This document shows, piece by piece, positions 54,685-62,874 of a stretch of 64,000 bases of DNA. Origin of the DNA: Pseudomonas lurida. GTDB lineage: Bacteria; Pseudomonadota; Gammaproteobacteria; Pseudomonadales; Pseudomonadaceae. Location of the stretch: positions 124,001-188,000 of the forward strand of contig NZ_JAAMRE010000003.1 of the NCBI RefSeq assembly GCF_013522705.1, given 5' to 3'. The translations under genes were made by a program, and so were the position numbers. The notes under the pieces were generated by a model. It was not told where the DNA came from. It saw only the letters and a list, made by a program, of their open reading frames with translations, and did not search any database. The number at the start of each line of letters is the position of its first letter. Within the stretch, counting starts at the first letter, position 1.

Positions 54685-54909
54685 ATGACCGACCTTAAAA
54701 ACGCCGACAAAACCCCCACCCCCGTCAGCTCCGAAGAGGCGCAGAAAGGTACGGACACTCCCGTCAAGGGACAGACCCTGGAGCGCCCCAATCCCAACAC
54801 CGAAAAGGTCGACAAGGTGCTCACACCCACCTCCATCAAGGACACCGAGCGTCAGACCGATGCGATCAATGAGCAGGCCGCCAAGGCTGAGCGCAAATTG
54901 GACCACTGA
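54685..54909 (+). CDS. Small hydrophilic hypothetical protein
   Basis: 74 residues from ATG 54685 with AGGAG. Very rich in Thr, Lys, Asp and Pro, probably disordered, as in many stress-induced small proteins. Two bases before the next start; co-transcribed with the HhH and DUF72 genes. Family not recognised. Confidence 0.7.
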   Translation: MTDLKNADKTPTPVSSEEAQKGTDTPVKGQTLERPNPNTEKVDKVLTPTSIKDTERQTDAINEQAAKAERKLDH

Positions 54910-54911
54910 GC

Positions 54912-55343
54912 ATGGCCAAAGCGATCAGCGCGGCCGAGCTGGGCATCGACCTCAAGCCTGAGGATGACGCCAGCCTGTTCAAGTGGTTTGTCGCCAGCTT
55001 TCTGATGGGCAAGCGAATCCAGGCGCCCATTGCGGCGCAGGCGTACAAGGTGATCGTCGAGGAGCACGGGCGTGACACGCCGCACAAGTTGCAGCACTGC
55101 ACGTCGCGCGAGCTGGTGTCGATGCTTGGGCGTGCCCACTACGTGCGATATGACGAGAGCACGGCCCAGCGCCTGCTGGACCTGAGCGCCAAGCTCAACG
55201 CCGAGTACGCCGGCAGGATCACGCATATCCGCCGTGCCAGCGCTGACCGCCATGGGTTCGAAAAGCGCTTGGGCGAGTTCGAGGGCGTAGGGCCTAAGAC
55301 CATTGAAATCTTTATGCGCGATGCCGCCAAGGTGCTGTTTTGA
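54912..55343 (+). CDS. Helix-hairpin-helix DNA-binding protein (endonuclease III-like)
   Basis: 143 residues, all helical. FEGVGPKTIEIFMRDA near the C-end is a helix-hairpin-helix like that of endonuclease III-type glycosylases, but the catalytic Lys/Asp and iron-sulfur cysteines are not present. Often named 'DNA methylase' in Pseudomonas without support. Its stop overlaps the next start (TTGA), linking it to the DUF72 gene. Confidence 0.7.
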   Translation: MAKAISAAELGIDLKPEDDASLFKWFVASFLMGKRIQAPIAAQAYKVIVEEHGRDTPHKLQHCTSRELVSMLGRAHYVRYDESTAQRLLDLSAKLNAEYAGRITHIRRASADRHGFEKRLGEFEGVGPKTIEIFMRDAAKVLF

Positions 55344-56080
55344 CGGCGCCGTTGTACATCGGCTGCGCCGGCTGGAGCCTGCCGCGCGAACAGTGGCCGG
55401 CGTTTGCCGCCCACGGCACGCATTTACAACGCTATGCCTCGCGCTTCAATGCGGTGGAAATCAACAGTTCGTTTTACCGCGCACACCTGCCCGCGACCTA
55501 CGCGCGCTGGGCGCAGTCCGTGCCGGCTACGTTTCGGTTTGCAGTGAAAGTACCCAAGCTCATCACCCATGAGCTGCGCCTTGCGCACTGCGAAACCGCG
55601 CTGGACGAATTCCTCGCGCAGTGCCAGCGACTGGGCGACACGTTGGGCTGTCTGTTGGTGCAATTGCCGCCCTCGCTGGCGTACGAGCCGGTGACGGCCG
55701 CAGTGTTTTTTCGTGCCCTGCGTCAACGCTATCTCGGCGCGGTGGTGCTGGAACCTCGCCATTGCAGTTGGCTTGAAGCCGAGGGGTTGCTGCAGGACCT
55801 GCACATCGCTCGGGTCGCCGCCGACCCGCTGGTACTGGAAGGTGGCGACGCGCCCGGCGGCTGGCAGGGTGTGCGCTACTGGCGCCTGCACGGCTCGCCA
55901 CGCATCTACCACAGCGCATATGGACCCGAACGGGTGCGCGCGTATGCGCAACGTCTGGCTCAGTCCATCGAGGACGGTATTCCCACGTGGTGCATCTTCG
56001 ATAACACCGCCAGTGGCCACGCGCTGGATGATGCCTTGTGCTTGCTTGAGCAAGAGCGGGCAGGGTTCAGCGCACTATGA
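55340..56080 (+). CDS. DUF72 family protein (YecE-like)
   Basis: 246 residues from a TTG (55340) overlapping the previous stop. The start YIGCAGWSLPREQWPAF, NAVEINSSFYRAHLPATYARW and RLHGSPRIYHSAYGPERV are DUF72 signatures; it is a TIM-barrel resembling endonuclease IV. Metal residues are plausible but activity is unknown. Pairing with an HhH protein suggests DNA repair. Confidence 0.88.
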   Translation: MTAPLYIGCAGWSLPREQWPAFAAHGTHLQRYASRFNAVEINSSFYRAHLPATYARWAQSVPATFRFAVKVPKLITHELRLAHCETALDEFLAQCQRLGDTLGCLLVQLPPSLAYEPVTAAVFFRALRQRYLGAVVLEPRHCSWLEAEGLLQDLHIARVAADPLVLEGGDAPGGWQGVRYWRLHGSPRIYHSAYGPERVRAYAQRLAQSIEDGIPTWCIFDNTASGHALDDALCLLEQERAGFSAL

Positions 56081-56119
56081 CTGGCGGTTAGTCGCTGTTT
56101 ATTGCCAATCGTTCTATAG

Positions 56120-56139
56120 ACCTGTCAGATCTGACAGTA
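56120..56139. promoter_or_regulatory. Lux-box-like palindrome
   Basis: ACCTGTCAGATCTGACAGTA contains the perfect 16-base palindrome CTGTCAGATCTGACAG (56122-56137). It matches las/rhl-type lux boxes (ACCTGCCAG-N-TCTGGCAGGT family) closely. Its centre is 33 bases from a -10-like TATAGT, the distance for LuxR-type activation. Confidence 0.65.
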
Positions 56140-56159
56140 GGCACTTTGGCTACGGTGGA

Positions 56160-56179
56160 TATAGTTATAGGTGTACACC
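56160..56179 (+). promoter_or_regulatory. -10 element and start-site palindrome
   Basis: TATAGT (56160-56165) follows the lux-box-like site at activator spacing; a transcript would start near 56171. A perfect palindrome GGTGTACACC (56170-56179) covers that point and could bind a second regulator. Confidence 0.5.
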
Positions 56180-56200
56180 TACTCAGCCAGGAGAATGGCC

Positions 56201-56452
56201 ATGACTAAATCCGAGTTGAAGCAGTTTTTACAAGTCAATATCGACCGAAAAGCCAACATCATCCTCGACGAGCGTGTGCGGTATGACGACGCAGCTATCG
56301 GCGAGTTGAAAATTTACGCCTGTCTGCGGCGCATCCTGAATAAGAACGCAACACTTGAGGACATTGGCGTGTTGCATGCCGTCGACAAACTACTGCATGC
56401 GACCGGCGTACTGGGCCCCAAAGAAACGCTCGGCTCCAAGGTCACCCAGTGA
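56201..56452 (+). CDS. Hypothetical small helical protein, first of ACP operon
   Basis: 83 residues from ATG 56201, chosen because AGGAG is seven bases before it (ATG 56195 is too close). Mostly helix (ELKIYACLRRILNKNATLED). No family recognised. Ten bases separate it from the acyl carrier protein gene, so the two are one unit behind the lux-box-like promoter. It may modify or dock with the carrier protein, but that is only inference. Confidence 0.7.
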   Translation: MTKSELKQFLQVNIDRKANIILDERVRYDDAAIGELKIYACLRRILNKNATLEDIGVLHAVDKLLHATGVLGPKETLGSKVTQ

Positions 56453-56462
56453 GGATATTTAA

Positions 56463-56702
56463 ATGAGTGACATCGAACAGCGTGTAAAAAAAATCGTTGC
56501 CGAACAGCTGGGCATCGCAGCAGCCGACGTCAAGAACGACAGTTCATTCGTGGACGATCTGGGGGCCGACTCACTGGACACGGTGGAACTGGTGATGGCT
56601 TTGGAGGATGAGTTTGAAATGGAAATTCCAGACGAGGAGGCCGAGAAAATCACCACGGTTCAACTGGCCATCGATTATGCGACGTCACACGTTAAGCCAT
56701 AG
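56463..56702 (+). CDS. Acyl carrier protein (orphan paralogue)
   Basis: 79 residues. [20 protein letters not shown] carries the phosphopantetheine serine (Ser37) in the invariant DSL motif, and the remainder is very like the housekeeping AcpP. It is not next to fab genes, so this is a second copy with a special partner. Operon with the 83-residue protein. A carrier for an acyl group used in signalling or a specialised lipid is inferred. Confidence 0.92.
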   Translation: MSDIEQRVKKIVAEQLGIAAADVKNDSSFVDDLGADSLDTVELVMALEDEFEMEIPDEEAEKITTVQLAIDYATSHVKP

Positions 56703-57056
56703 CACAAACCCACACCACTGCGGTGGCTAGGCATCCCCGTGCAGCGCCTCCAGCTGGGGTTGCGTATATGCCTCGATATTCGACGCATGCGACTCGGTGA
56801 TCAGGCTGCGCAATCGCAGTGGCGAGGGTTTTGCTGGCAAGCCCCTTTGCCGAAGTGCCAAACCGCACAAAAAAATCGTAAAAAAATAAAAAGAGTTGTC
56901 CACGAAAACCGTGGGTATCTCTGTGGATAACTTTGCCGGACCCCGGCGGGGTTGGCGATTTCGCCGAAGGTCATTATTTGATCAACCGGTGGTTTGGCCC
57001 AGCATGGCCAGGGTTTGCGCTTGACAGGCCTGTTCGAACCCAGTGCCGAAAAGCGC
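56703..57056. other. Gene-free stretch with two DnaA-box-like sites
   Basis: An A-rich run (56868-56894) precedes TTGTCCACG (56896-56904), and TGTGGATAA (56922-56930) is a perfect DnaA box in reverse. A small GC hairpin (CCCCGGCGGGG, about 56941) follows. No gene seen. Not an origin by itself. Confidence 0.5.
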
Positions 57057-57983
57057 TCAAGAGTCGCCGTCACGGCTTGTGGAGTGGGTAATGGCCTGGG
57101 TCGGCATCTTCGATTGCATCAGGTGATCAAGGGCCTCACGGTATGTGCGGCCGGCCAGGCTCATGCTGTTGTTATGGCTGGCACCCGGCACCAGCAACAG
57201 GCGCTTGGGTTGCTGGGCGGCGGCGAACAATTGCTCGCTGAAGCGCGGCGGTACATAGCGGTCGTCCAGGCCGTGCACCACCAGCAGCGGCATGCGAATG
57301 TCGGCGATCTTGTCGATGGAGTCGAACTTCTGCGACAGCAGCCAGCGCACCGGCAACGACGTATCGGCGACGGCCGTAGCCACATCGGCCAGGGAGGTGA
57401 AGGTCGATTCGATCACCAGCCCGCGTACCGGCACGGGTGACTGCCGGCCCAGTTCCGCCGCCAAGTCGATGGCCACCGCACCGCCAAGCGAGTGCCCGTA
57501 GATCAGGCGTTTGCGTGGATCGGGTTGCAGCACCTGGAAGCGTTCCCAGGCGATGCGTGCGTCCTCATATACCGTGGTTTCGGACGGCAGGTCGCCGTGA
57601 CTTTGGCCAAAGCCCCGGTAGTCGATGGCCAGCACCGAAAAACCCAAGGCATGCAATTGCTCGATGCGAAACAGTTGCCCGGTCAGGTTCCAGCGCACGC
57701 CGTGCAGGTAGAGGATCGCCGGCGCGTCCTTGCTGGCCGCCGGGTACCACCAGGCGTGAATGTTCTGCCCCGCTTTGAAGCTGGCCGGCTTGAGTTCGAA
57801 TTCCTGCACTGCCTTGGGCAGGCCGCTGTACCAACTGGCGGTGCCCGGCTCGATGCGAAACACCAGCTCGCGCTCCTTGTGTTGCAGCAGACTGCAGCCC
57901 ACCGGCAGGCCCACGATCAATAACGCCATGCACAGCAGGGGAAACCAGCGCAGGCCCAGGCGAGACAGCAAACGAGACGACAT
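57057..57983 (-). CDS. Alpha/beta hydrolase (serine aminopeptidase type) with N-terminal anchor
   Basis: 308 residues. The first ~30 form a signal or anchor (LLIVGLPVGCSLLQ; the cysteine resembles but does not quite match a lipobox). The nucleophile is in IYGHSLGGAVAIDLA; HG for the oxyanion in YLHGVRWNL; VVHGLDDRYVPP holds the Asp and GASHNNSM the His. Likely an envelope-associated esterase or lipase; substrate unknown. Confidence 0.88.
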   Translation of the reverse strand: MSSRLLSRLGLRWFPLLCMALLIVGLPVGCSLLQHKERELVFRIEPGTASWYSGLPKAVQEFELKPASFKAGQNIHAWWYPAASKDAPAILYLHGVRWNLTGQLFRIEQLHALGFSVLAIDYRGFGQSHGDLPSETTVYEDARIAWERFQVLQPDPRKRLIYGHSLGGAVAIDLAAELGRQSPVPVRGLVIESTFTSLADVATAVADTSLPVRWLLSQKFDSIDKIADIRMPLLVVHGLDDRYVPPRFSEQLFAAAQQPKRLLLVPGASHNNSMSLAGRTYREALDHLMQSKMPTQAITHSTSRDGDS

Positions 57984-58124
57984 GAACGTTCCAGGTCAAC
58001 GGATCAAGCAGGGTTTTTACCAGATGCTCCGCACCGGCAGGAACTATTTCGACCATCGTAGGCCGGCTTGACGCTGGCGACAGCTGCGGGACATGCTCCT
58101 GCTCTTTTGAGCAAAGGCCCGATC

Positions 58125-58712
58125 ATGGACAGCAGCCCCGTACGCATCACCGCCGAAGAAACGCTCTCGGACAACTGGTACAACCTCAAGAAATACAGCT
58201 TCGACCTGCGCCGTCGCGATGGCAGCTGGCAGGCCCAGACACGCGAGGTGTACGACCGTGGCAATGGCGCGACCATCCTGCTGTACAACCGTGCGCAACG
58301 CACCGTGTTGCTGATCCGCCAGTTTCGCATGCCCACATTCGTTAATGACTACCATGGCTACCTGATCGAAACCGCGGCCGGCCTGCTCGACAATGCCAGT
58401 CCCGAAGAACGCATCCGCCTGGAAGCCGAGGAGGAAACCGGCTACCGCGTCGGGCATGTCGAGAAGGTGTACGCGGCATTCATGAGCCCCGGCTCGGTGA
58501 CCGAGCGCATCCACTTTTTCATCGGCGAATACCAACCCGCCGACCAGGTCGGCCAGGGCGGTGGCCTGGAAGAAGAGGGCGAAGACATCGAAGTGCTGGA
58601 GCTGGGTTTCGAACACGCATTGGCGATGGTGCAAAGCGGCGAGATCGTGGATGGCAAGACCATCATGCTGCTGCAGCACCTAGAGTTGCGGATGTTGAAA
58701 GAAGGCTGGTAG
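58125..58712 (+). CDS. nudK: GDP-mannose pyrophosphatase (Nudix) NudK
   Basis: 195 residues from ATG 58125. The NudK-type Nudix box reads AGLLDNASPEERIRLEAEEE followed by TGY, and the opening NWYNLKKYSFDLRRRDG and MPTFVNDYHGYLIETAAG fit NudK throughout. It hydrolyses GDP-mannose to GMP and mannose 1-phosphate, with magnesium. Confidence 0.92.
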   Translation: MDSSPVRITAEETLSDNWYNLKKYSFDLRRRDGSWQAQTREVYDRGNGATILLYNRAQRTVLLIRQFRMPTFVNDYHGYLIETAAGLLDNASPEERIRLEAEEETGYRVGHVEKVYAAFMSPGSVTERIHFFIGEYQPADQVGQGGGLEEEGEDIEVLELGFEHALAMVQSGEIVDGKTIMLLQHLELRMLKEGW

Positions 58713-58808
58713 GCCACCTCATCCACACAGCACGTATATCCAATTTTCCCAAGCCCGCCCCCGGCAAACTCCCCTCATCGCTGAAATCTCGAAGCAGAGG
58801 GGCACGCC

Positions 58809-59399
58809 ATGGAACCAGCACCCAAGACAGGGCCCGACGAAATCGTCACCCTGGTGGTCAAACACCGCATCAAACCCGGCCTTGAGGCGGACTACGAAGC
58901 CTGGCTGCGGCGCATCGTGCGCATTGCCGGCGAACGGCCCGGGCACCTGGGCGTCGACGTGGTACGCGGCAAGCAGGACGGCCTCGCGCTGTTTACCTGC
59001 GTGCTGCGCTACCGCTCCACCGATGACCTGGAACGCTGGCTCGACTCCCCCCAACGCAAGGCCCTGATTGACGAAGCCGCACCGATGCTGGCCGATGGCG
59101 ACCAGACCGAAATCGGCGCCGCCAATGAATTCTGGTTCACCCCGCTGGCCGACAGCGCCGCCAAGCCACCGCGCTGGAAGCAGGCCGTGGTAACGCTTTG
59201 CGTCATCCTGCCGCTGACCTTGCTGGTGCCGATCGTCTGGGGCCCGGTGCTACGCCTGCATCCTTTGCTCTCCAACTATGTGGTGTCCACGTTCCTGGTC
59301 ACCGTGACCATCGTGGTGCTGGTGGTGTACCTGCTGATGCCGGCCGCCACACGCCTGTTCGCTCCCTGGCTCGAAGCCTCTGTAAAGGAAACCCTATGA
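58809..59399 (+). CDS. Antibiotic-biosynthesis-monooxygenase domain fused to membrane helices
   Basis: 196 residues. A ferredoxin-like ABM domain (about 10-115; VTLVVKHRIKPGLEADYEAW) is followed by two membrane helices (about 125-148 and 158-180). Most ABM proteins are ~100 residues and soluble, so the fusion is notable. The stop overlaps the next start (ATGA). It may oxidise a substrate near the membrane for the following amidohydrolase. Confidence 0.85.
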   Translation: MEPAPKTGPDEIVTLVVKHRIKPGLEADYEAWLRRIVRIAGERPGHLGVDVVRGKQDGLALFTCVLRYRSTDDLERWLDSPQRKALIDEAAPMLADGDQTEIGAANEFWFTPLADSAAKPPRWKQAVVTLCVILPLTLLVPIVWGPVLRLHPLLSNYVVSTFLVTVTIVVLVVYLLMPAATRLFAPWLEASVKETL

Positions 59400-61234
59400 A
59401 CGCTGATCTGATCCTGTTCAATGGCCAGTTCCACACCGTGGACCGTGAAAACCCGCGTGCGACCGCCGTCGCCATTCACCAGGGGCGCTTTGTCGCCGTC
59501 GGCACCGACGGTGAAGCCCTGGCGCTGCGCGGCAGCGCAACGCAGGTTATCGACCTCAAGGGGCGCACGGTCATCCCCGGCCTCAACGACTCGCACCTGC
59601 ACCTGATCCGTGGCGGCCTGAACTACAACCTCGAACTGCGCTGGGAAGGCGTGCCGTCCCTGGCCGATGCCCTGCGCATGCTCAAGGACCAGGCCGACCG
59701 CACCCCGACGCCGCAGTGGGTGCGGGTGGTGGGCGGCTGGAACGAATTCCAGTTCGCCGAAAAACGCATGCCGACCCTGGAAGAACTCAACCAGGCCGCG
59801 CCGGACACCCCGGTGTTCGTGCTGCACCTGTACGACCGCGCCTTGCTCAACCGAGCGGCTCTGCGCGTGGCTGGCTACACCAAGGACACGCCGAACCCGC
59901 CGGGTGGCGAGATCGTGCGCGACAGCAATGGCAACCCCACCGGCATGCTGGTGGCGCGGCCCAATGCGATGATCCTGTATTCGACCCTGGCCAAAGGCCC
60001 GAAACTGCCATTGGAATACCAGGTCAATTCGACTCGCCAGTTCATGCGCGAACTCAATCGCCTGGGCCTGACCAGCGCCATCGATGCCGGCGGCGGTTTC
60101 CAGAACTATCCCGATGACTACGCCGTGATCGAGCAATTGGCCAAGGACCAGCAGCTGACGGTGCGCATCGCCTACAACCTGTTCACCCAGAAGCCGAAGG
60201 AAGAACTCAGCGACTTCAAGAACTGGACCGGCAGCGTCACCCTGCATCAGGGCGATGACTACCTGCGCCACAACGGTGCCGGTGAAATGCTGGTGTTCTC
60301 CGCCGCCGACTTCGAAGACTTCCTCGAACCGCGCCCCGATCTGCCGCTGACCATGGAGCAGGAACTGGAACCGGTGGTGCGTCACCTGGTGGAGCAGCGC
60401 TGGCCGTTTCGCCTGCATGCCACCTACGACGAATCGATCTCGCGCATGCTCGACGTGTTCGAGAAGGTCAACCGCGATATTCCGTTCAATGGCCTGCCGT
60501 GGTTCTTCGATCACGCCGAGACCATCACCCCGAAAAACATCGAACGCGTACGCGCCCTGGGCGGCGGTATCGCGATTCAGGACCGCATGGCGTTCCAAGG
60601 CGAATATTTCGTGGAGCGCTACGGCGCCAAAGCGGCCGAAGCCACGCCGCCGATCAAGCGCATGCTGGCCGAAGGCGTACCGGTAGGGGCCGGCACCGAT
60701 GCCACGCGGGTCTCGAGTTACAACCCGTGGACCTCGCTGTACTGGATGGTCAGCGGTCGCACCGTCGGCGGCCTGGAACTGCACGCCGAAGGTCTGCCGC
60801 GTCTCACCGCGCTGGAACTGTTTACCCATGGCAGCGCCTGGTTCTCCTCGGAGCAGGGCAAGAAGGGCCAGATCAAGGTCGGCCAATTGGCGGACGTCGC
60901 CGCGCTGTCGGCGGATTTTTTCAGCGTCGATGAAGAAGCCATCAAGTGGATCGAGTCGGTGTTGACCGTGGTCGGCGGCAAGGTGGTGTATGGCGCCGGC
61001 GACTTCGAAAATTACGCACCGCCGCGCGTGCCGGTGCTGCCGGACTGGTCGCCGGTGGTCAAGGTGCCGGGGCACTGGCGCCCCAGCTCGCCGTTGCAGG
61101 CCCAGGTTCATCAATGCAGCGGCCCGTGCGGCGTGCATGCCCACAGCCATGAAAAGGCGCGCCTTTCCAGTGTGCCGGTCAGCGACTTCCAGGGTTTCTG
61201 GGGCGCGTTCGGCTGCTCGTGCTTTGCCTTCTAA
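59396..61234 (+). CDS. YtcJ-like amidohydrolase
   Basis: 612 residues from the ATG of an ATGA overlap. Metal ligands: His-Leu-His (67, 69) in NDSHLHLIRGG, WFFDHAETI, and GTDATRVSSYNPW with the catalytic Asp. This zinc/iron-dependent amidohydrolase group cleaves varied amides; the substrate here is unknown. The C-end is cysteine- and His-rich (HQCSGPCGVHAHSHEK, then GCSC), unusual for the family and a possible extra metal site. Confidence 0.88.
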   Translation: MNADLILFNGQFHTVDRENPRATAVAIHQGRFVAVGTDGEALALRGSATQVIDLKGRTVIPGLNDSHLHLIRGGLNYNLELRWEGVPSLADALRMLKDQADRTPTPQWVRVVGGWNEFQFAEKRMPTLEELNQAAPDTPVFVLHLYDRALLNRAALRVAGYTKDTPNPPGGEIVRDSNGNPTGMLVARPNAMILYSTLAKGPKLPLEYQVNSTRQFMRELNRLGLTSAIDAGGGFQNYPDDYAVIEQLAKDQQLTVRIAYNLFTQKPKEELSDFKNWTGSVTLHQGDDYLRHNGAGEMLVFSAADFEDFLEPRPDLPLTMEQELEPVVRHLVEQRWPFRLHATYDESISRMLDVFEKVNRDIPFNGLPWFFDHAETITPKNIERVRALGGGIAIQDRMAFQGEYFVERYGAKAAEATPPIKRMLAEGVPVGAGTDATRVSSYNPWTSLYWMVSGRTVGGLELHAEGLPRLTALELFTHGSAWFSSEQGKKGQIKVGQLADVAALSADFFSVDEEAIKWIESVLTVVGGKVVYGAGDFENYAPPRVPVLPDWSPVVKVPGHWRPSSPLQAQVHQCSGPCGVHAHSHEKARLSSVPVSDFQGFWGAFGCSCFAF

Positions 61235-61256
61235 TCCCAACCCAAGGAGTTAACCC

Positions 61257-61874
61257 ATGACGTACAAGCGCTTGAACAAAGATGACGCAGTGGTGCTGTT
61301 GGTGGATCACCAGACCGGCCTGATTTCCCTGGTGCAGGATTTCTCCCCCAACGAGTTCAAGAACAACGTGCTGGCCCTGGCCGATGTCGCCAAGTTCTTC
61401 AACCTGCCGACCATCCTCACCACCAGCTTCGAAAGCGGCCCCAACGGCCCGCTGGTGCCGGAGCTCAAGGCACTGTTCCCGGACGCGCCGTACATTGCCC
61501 GGCCTGGCCAGATCAACGCCTGGGACAATGAAGACTTCGTCAAGGCCGTCAAGGCGACCGGTCGCAAGCAGATCATCATTGCCGGTGTGGTGACGGATGT
61601 GTGCGTAGCGTTCCCGACCCTGTGCGCCCTCGACGAAGGCTTCGACGTGTTCGTGGTCACCGACGCGTCCGGCACCTTCAACGAAACCGTGCAACAGGCC
61701 GCCTGGGCACGCATGACCGCCGCCGGCGCGCAACTGGTCAACTGGTTCGCCGTGGCCTGCGAGCTGCAGGTTGACTGGCGCAACGACATGGAAGGCCTGG
61801 CCAACCTGCTGTCGCCGCGTATCCCCAATTACCGCAACCTGATGAACAGCTACTCGGCGTTCACGGCCAAGTAA
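61257..61874 (+). CDS. ycaC: YcaC-like isochorismatase-family hydrolase
   Basis: 205 residues, very close to E. coli YcaC throughout. Active-site residues: Asp17 (VVLLVDHQTG) and Cys116 (IAGVVTDVCVAFP); the third residue, usually Lys, lies in YIARPGQINAWDN. AAGGAG precedes the ATG. Third gene of the operon with the ABM protein and the amidohydrolase. Cytoplasmic; substrate unknown. Confidence 0.92.
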   Translation: MTYKRLNKDDAVVLLVDHQTGLISLVQDFSPNEFKNNVLALADVAKFFNLPTILTTSFESGPNGPLVPELKALFPDAPYIARPGQINAWDNEDFVKAVKATGRKQIIIAGVVTDVCVAFPTLCALDEGFDVFVVTDASGTFNETVQQAAWARMTAAGAQLVNWFAVACELQVDWRNDMEGLANLLSPRIPNYRNLMNSYSAFTAK

Positions 61875-61899
61875 GCGGTTTTCAAGTCTGTAGGTCATC

Positions 61900-61931
61900 A
61901 ATGTGGGAGGGGCTTACCCCCTCCCACATTT
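61900..61931. terminator. Hairpin ending the amidohydrolase operon
   Basis: ATGTGGGAGGGG-CTTA-CCCCCTCCCACAT (61901-61929) is followed by TTTTATTTG. It is the common P. fluorescens palindrome acting as an intrinsic terminator. Confidence 0.8.
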
Positions 61932-61992
61932 TATTTGTGGTGTTGCGACCGTCCGGTTATAAAACCCTTCAAATGTCCACCGAGAAGCGACA

Positions 61993-62874
61993 ATGAACCC
62001 CTTCGAAGACATGCGCCTGTTCTGCCAGGTCATGGAATCCGGCAGCTTTACCGCCGCCGCCGAGCAACTGGGCCTGTCCAAGCAGTTTGTCAGCCGTCGC
62101 CTGATCCAGCTGGAAGACCGACTGGGCGTGCGCTTGCTCAATCGCTCCACGCGCCGCCTGGATGTCACGCCCCTGGGGCAGAGCTATTACGAATCCGCCT
62201 TGCGCCTGCTCGGTGAAGTCGAGCAGGTCGAGCAGGGCATCGCCGGGCAAAACAGCGAGCCGCGCGGGACCATTCGCCTCAGCGCGCCGTTGTCGTTTGC
62301 CATTGCCCACCTGGGTTGCCTGTTGCCATTGTTCCTGCAGCGTTATCCGCAGGTCACGGTGGAGGTGGACCTCAGCGACCGTCCCGTGGACCTGATCGGC
62401 GAGGGCTACGACCTGGTGCTGCGCATCGGCACCCTGGAGGACTCCACATTGATCGCGCGGCGCATCGCCAGTGTCGCGCGGGTCTATTGCGCCAGCCCGG
62501 ATTACCTGGCGCTGCGCGGCACGCCGCTGAAACCCGAAGACCTGGTCGACCACGACTGCCTGCCCTACGGCCACGGCCGCCAAGTGCAATGGCGCTTCAA
62601 AGGCAAGGTGCAGGCGCTGAGTGTCAGCGGGCGCATGCGCGTGAACAACGGCGATTTACTGCGCGACACCGCGATTGCCGGGTTAGGCGTCACCTACCTG
62701 CCCACTTTTATCGTCGCCGAGGCCCTGCAGGACGGGCGGCTGGTCACCGTCCTGGATGCGTTTGCCCCCGAGGCCTTGACGCTCTCGGCGGTGTATCCGC
62801 AGCACCGGCAAAGCTCACGGCCGGTCCAGGCGCTGGTGGAGTTTTTGCGCGAGCGCCTGGCTAGCGGCTGTTGA
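61993..62874 (+). CDS. LysR-family regulator
   Basis: 293 residues. The helix-turn-helix (about 17-55) includes SFTAAAEQLGLSKQFVSRRL; the rest is the effector-binding domain. It follows the amidohydrolase operon and reads the same way, so it may control it, though a terminator lies between. Ends overlap the following AraC gene by 14 bases, convergently. Confidence 0.88.
   Translation: MNPFEDMRLFCQVMESGSFTAAAEQLGLSKQFVSRRLIQLEDRLGVRLLNRSTRRLDVTPLGQSYYESALRLLGEVEQVEQGIAGQNSEPRGTIRLSAPLSFAIAHLGCLLPLFLQRYPQVTVEVDLSDRPVDLIGEGYDLVLRIGTLEDSTLIARRIASVARVYCASPDYLALRGTPLKPEDLVDHDCLPYGHGRQVQWRFKGKVQALSVSGRMRVNNGDLLRDTAIAGLGVTYLPTFIVAEALQDGRLVTVLDAFAPEALTLSAVYPQHRQSSRPVQALVEFLRERLASGC

Noticed and set aside
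56896..56930. Replication origin from two DnaA-box-like sites and an A-rich run
   Set aside because: Only one exact box, no dnaA, dnaN or partition genes nearby, and no further box cluster; chance or a DnaA side site is more likely.
59276..61240. Long open frame of 654 codons opposite the amidohydrolase gene
   Set aside because: It mirrors the amidohydrolase third-position GC bias; composition is His/Gln/Arg-rich without motifs.
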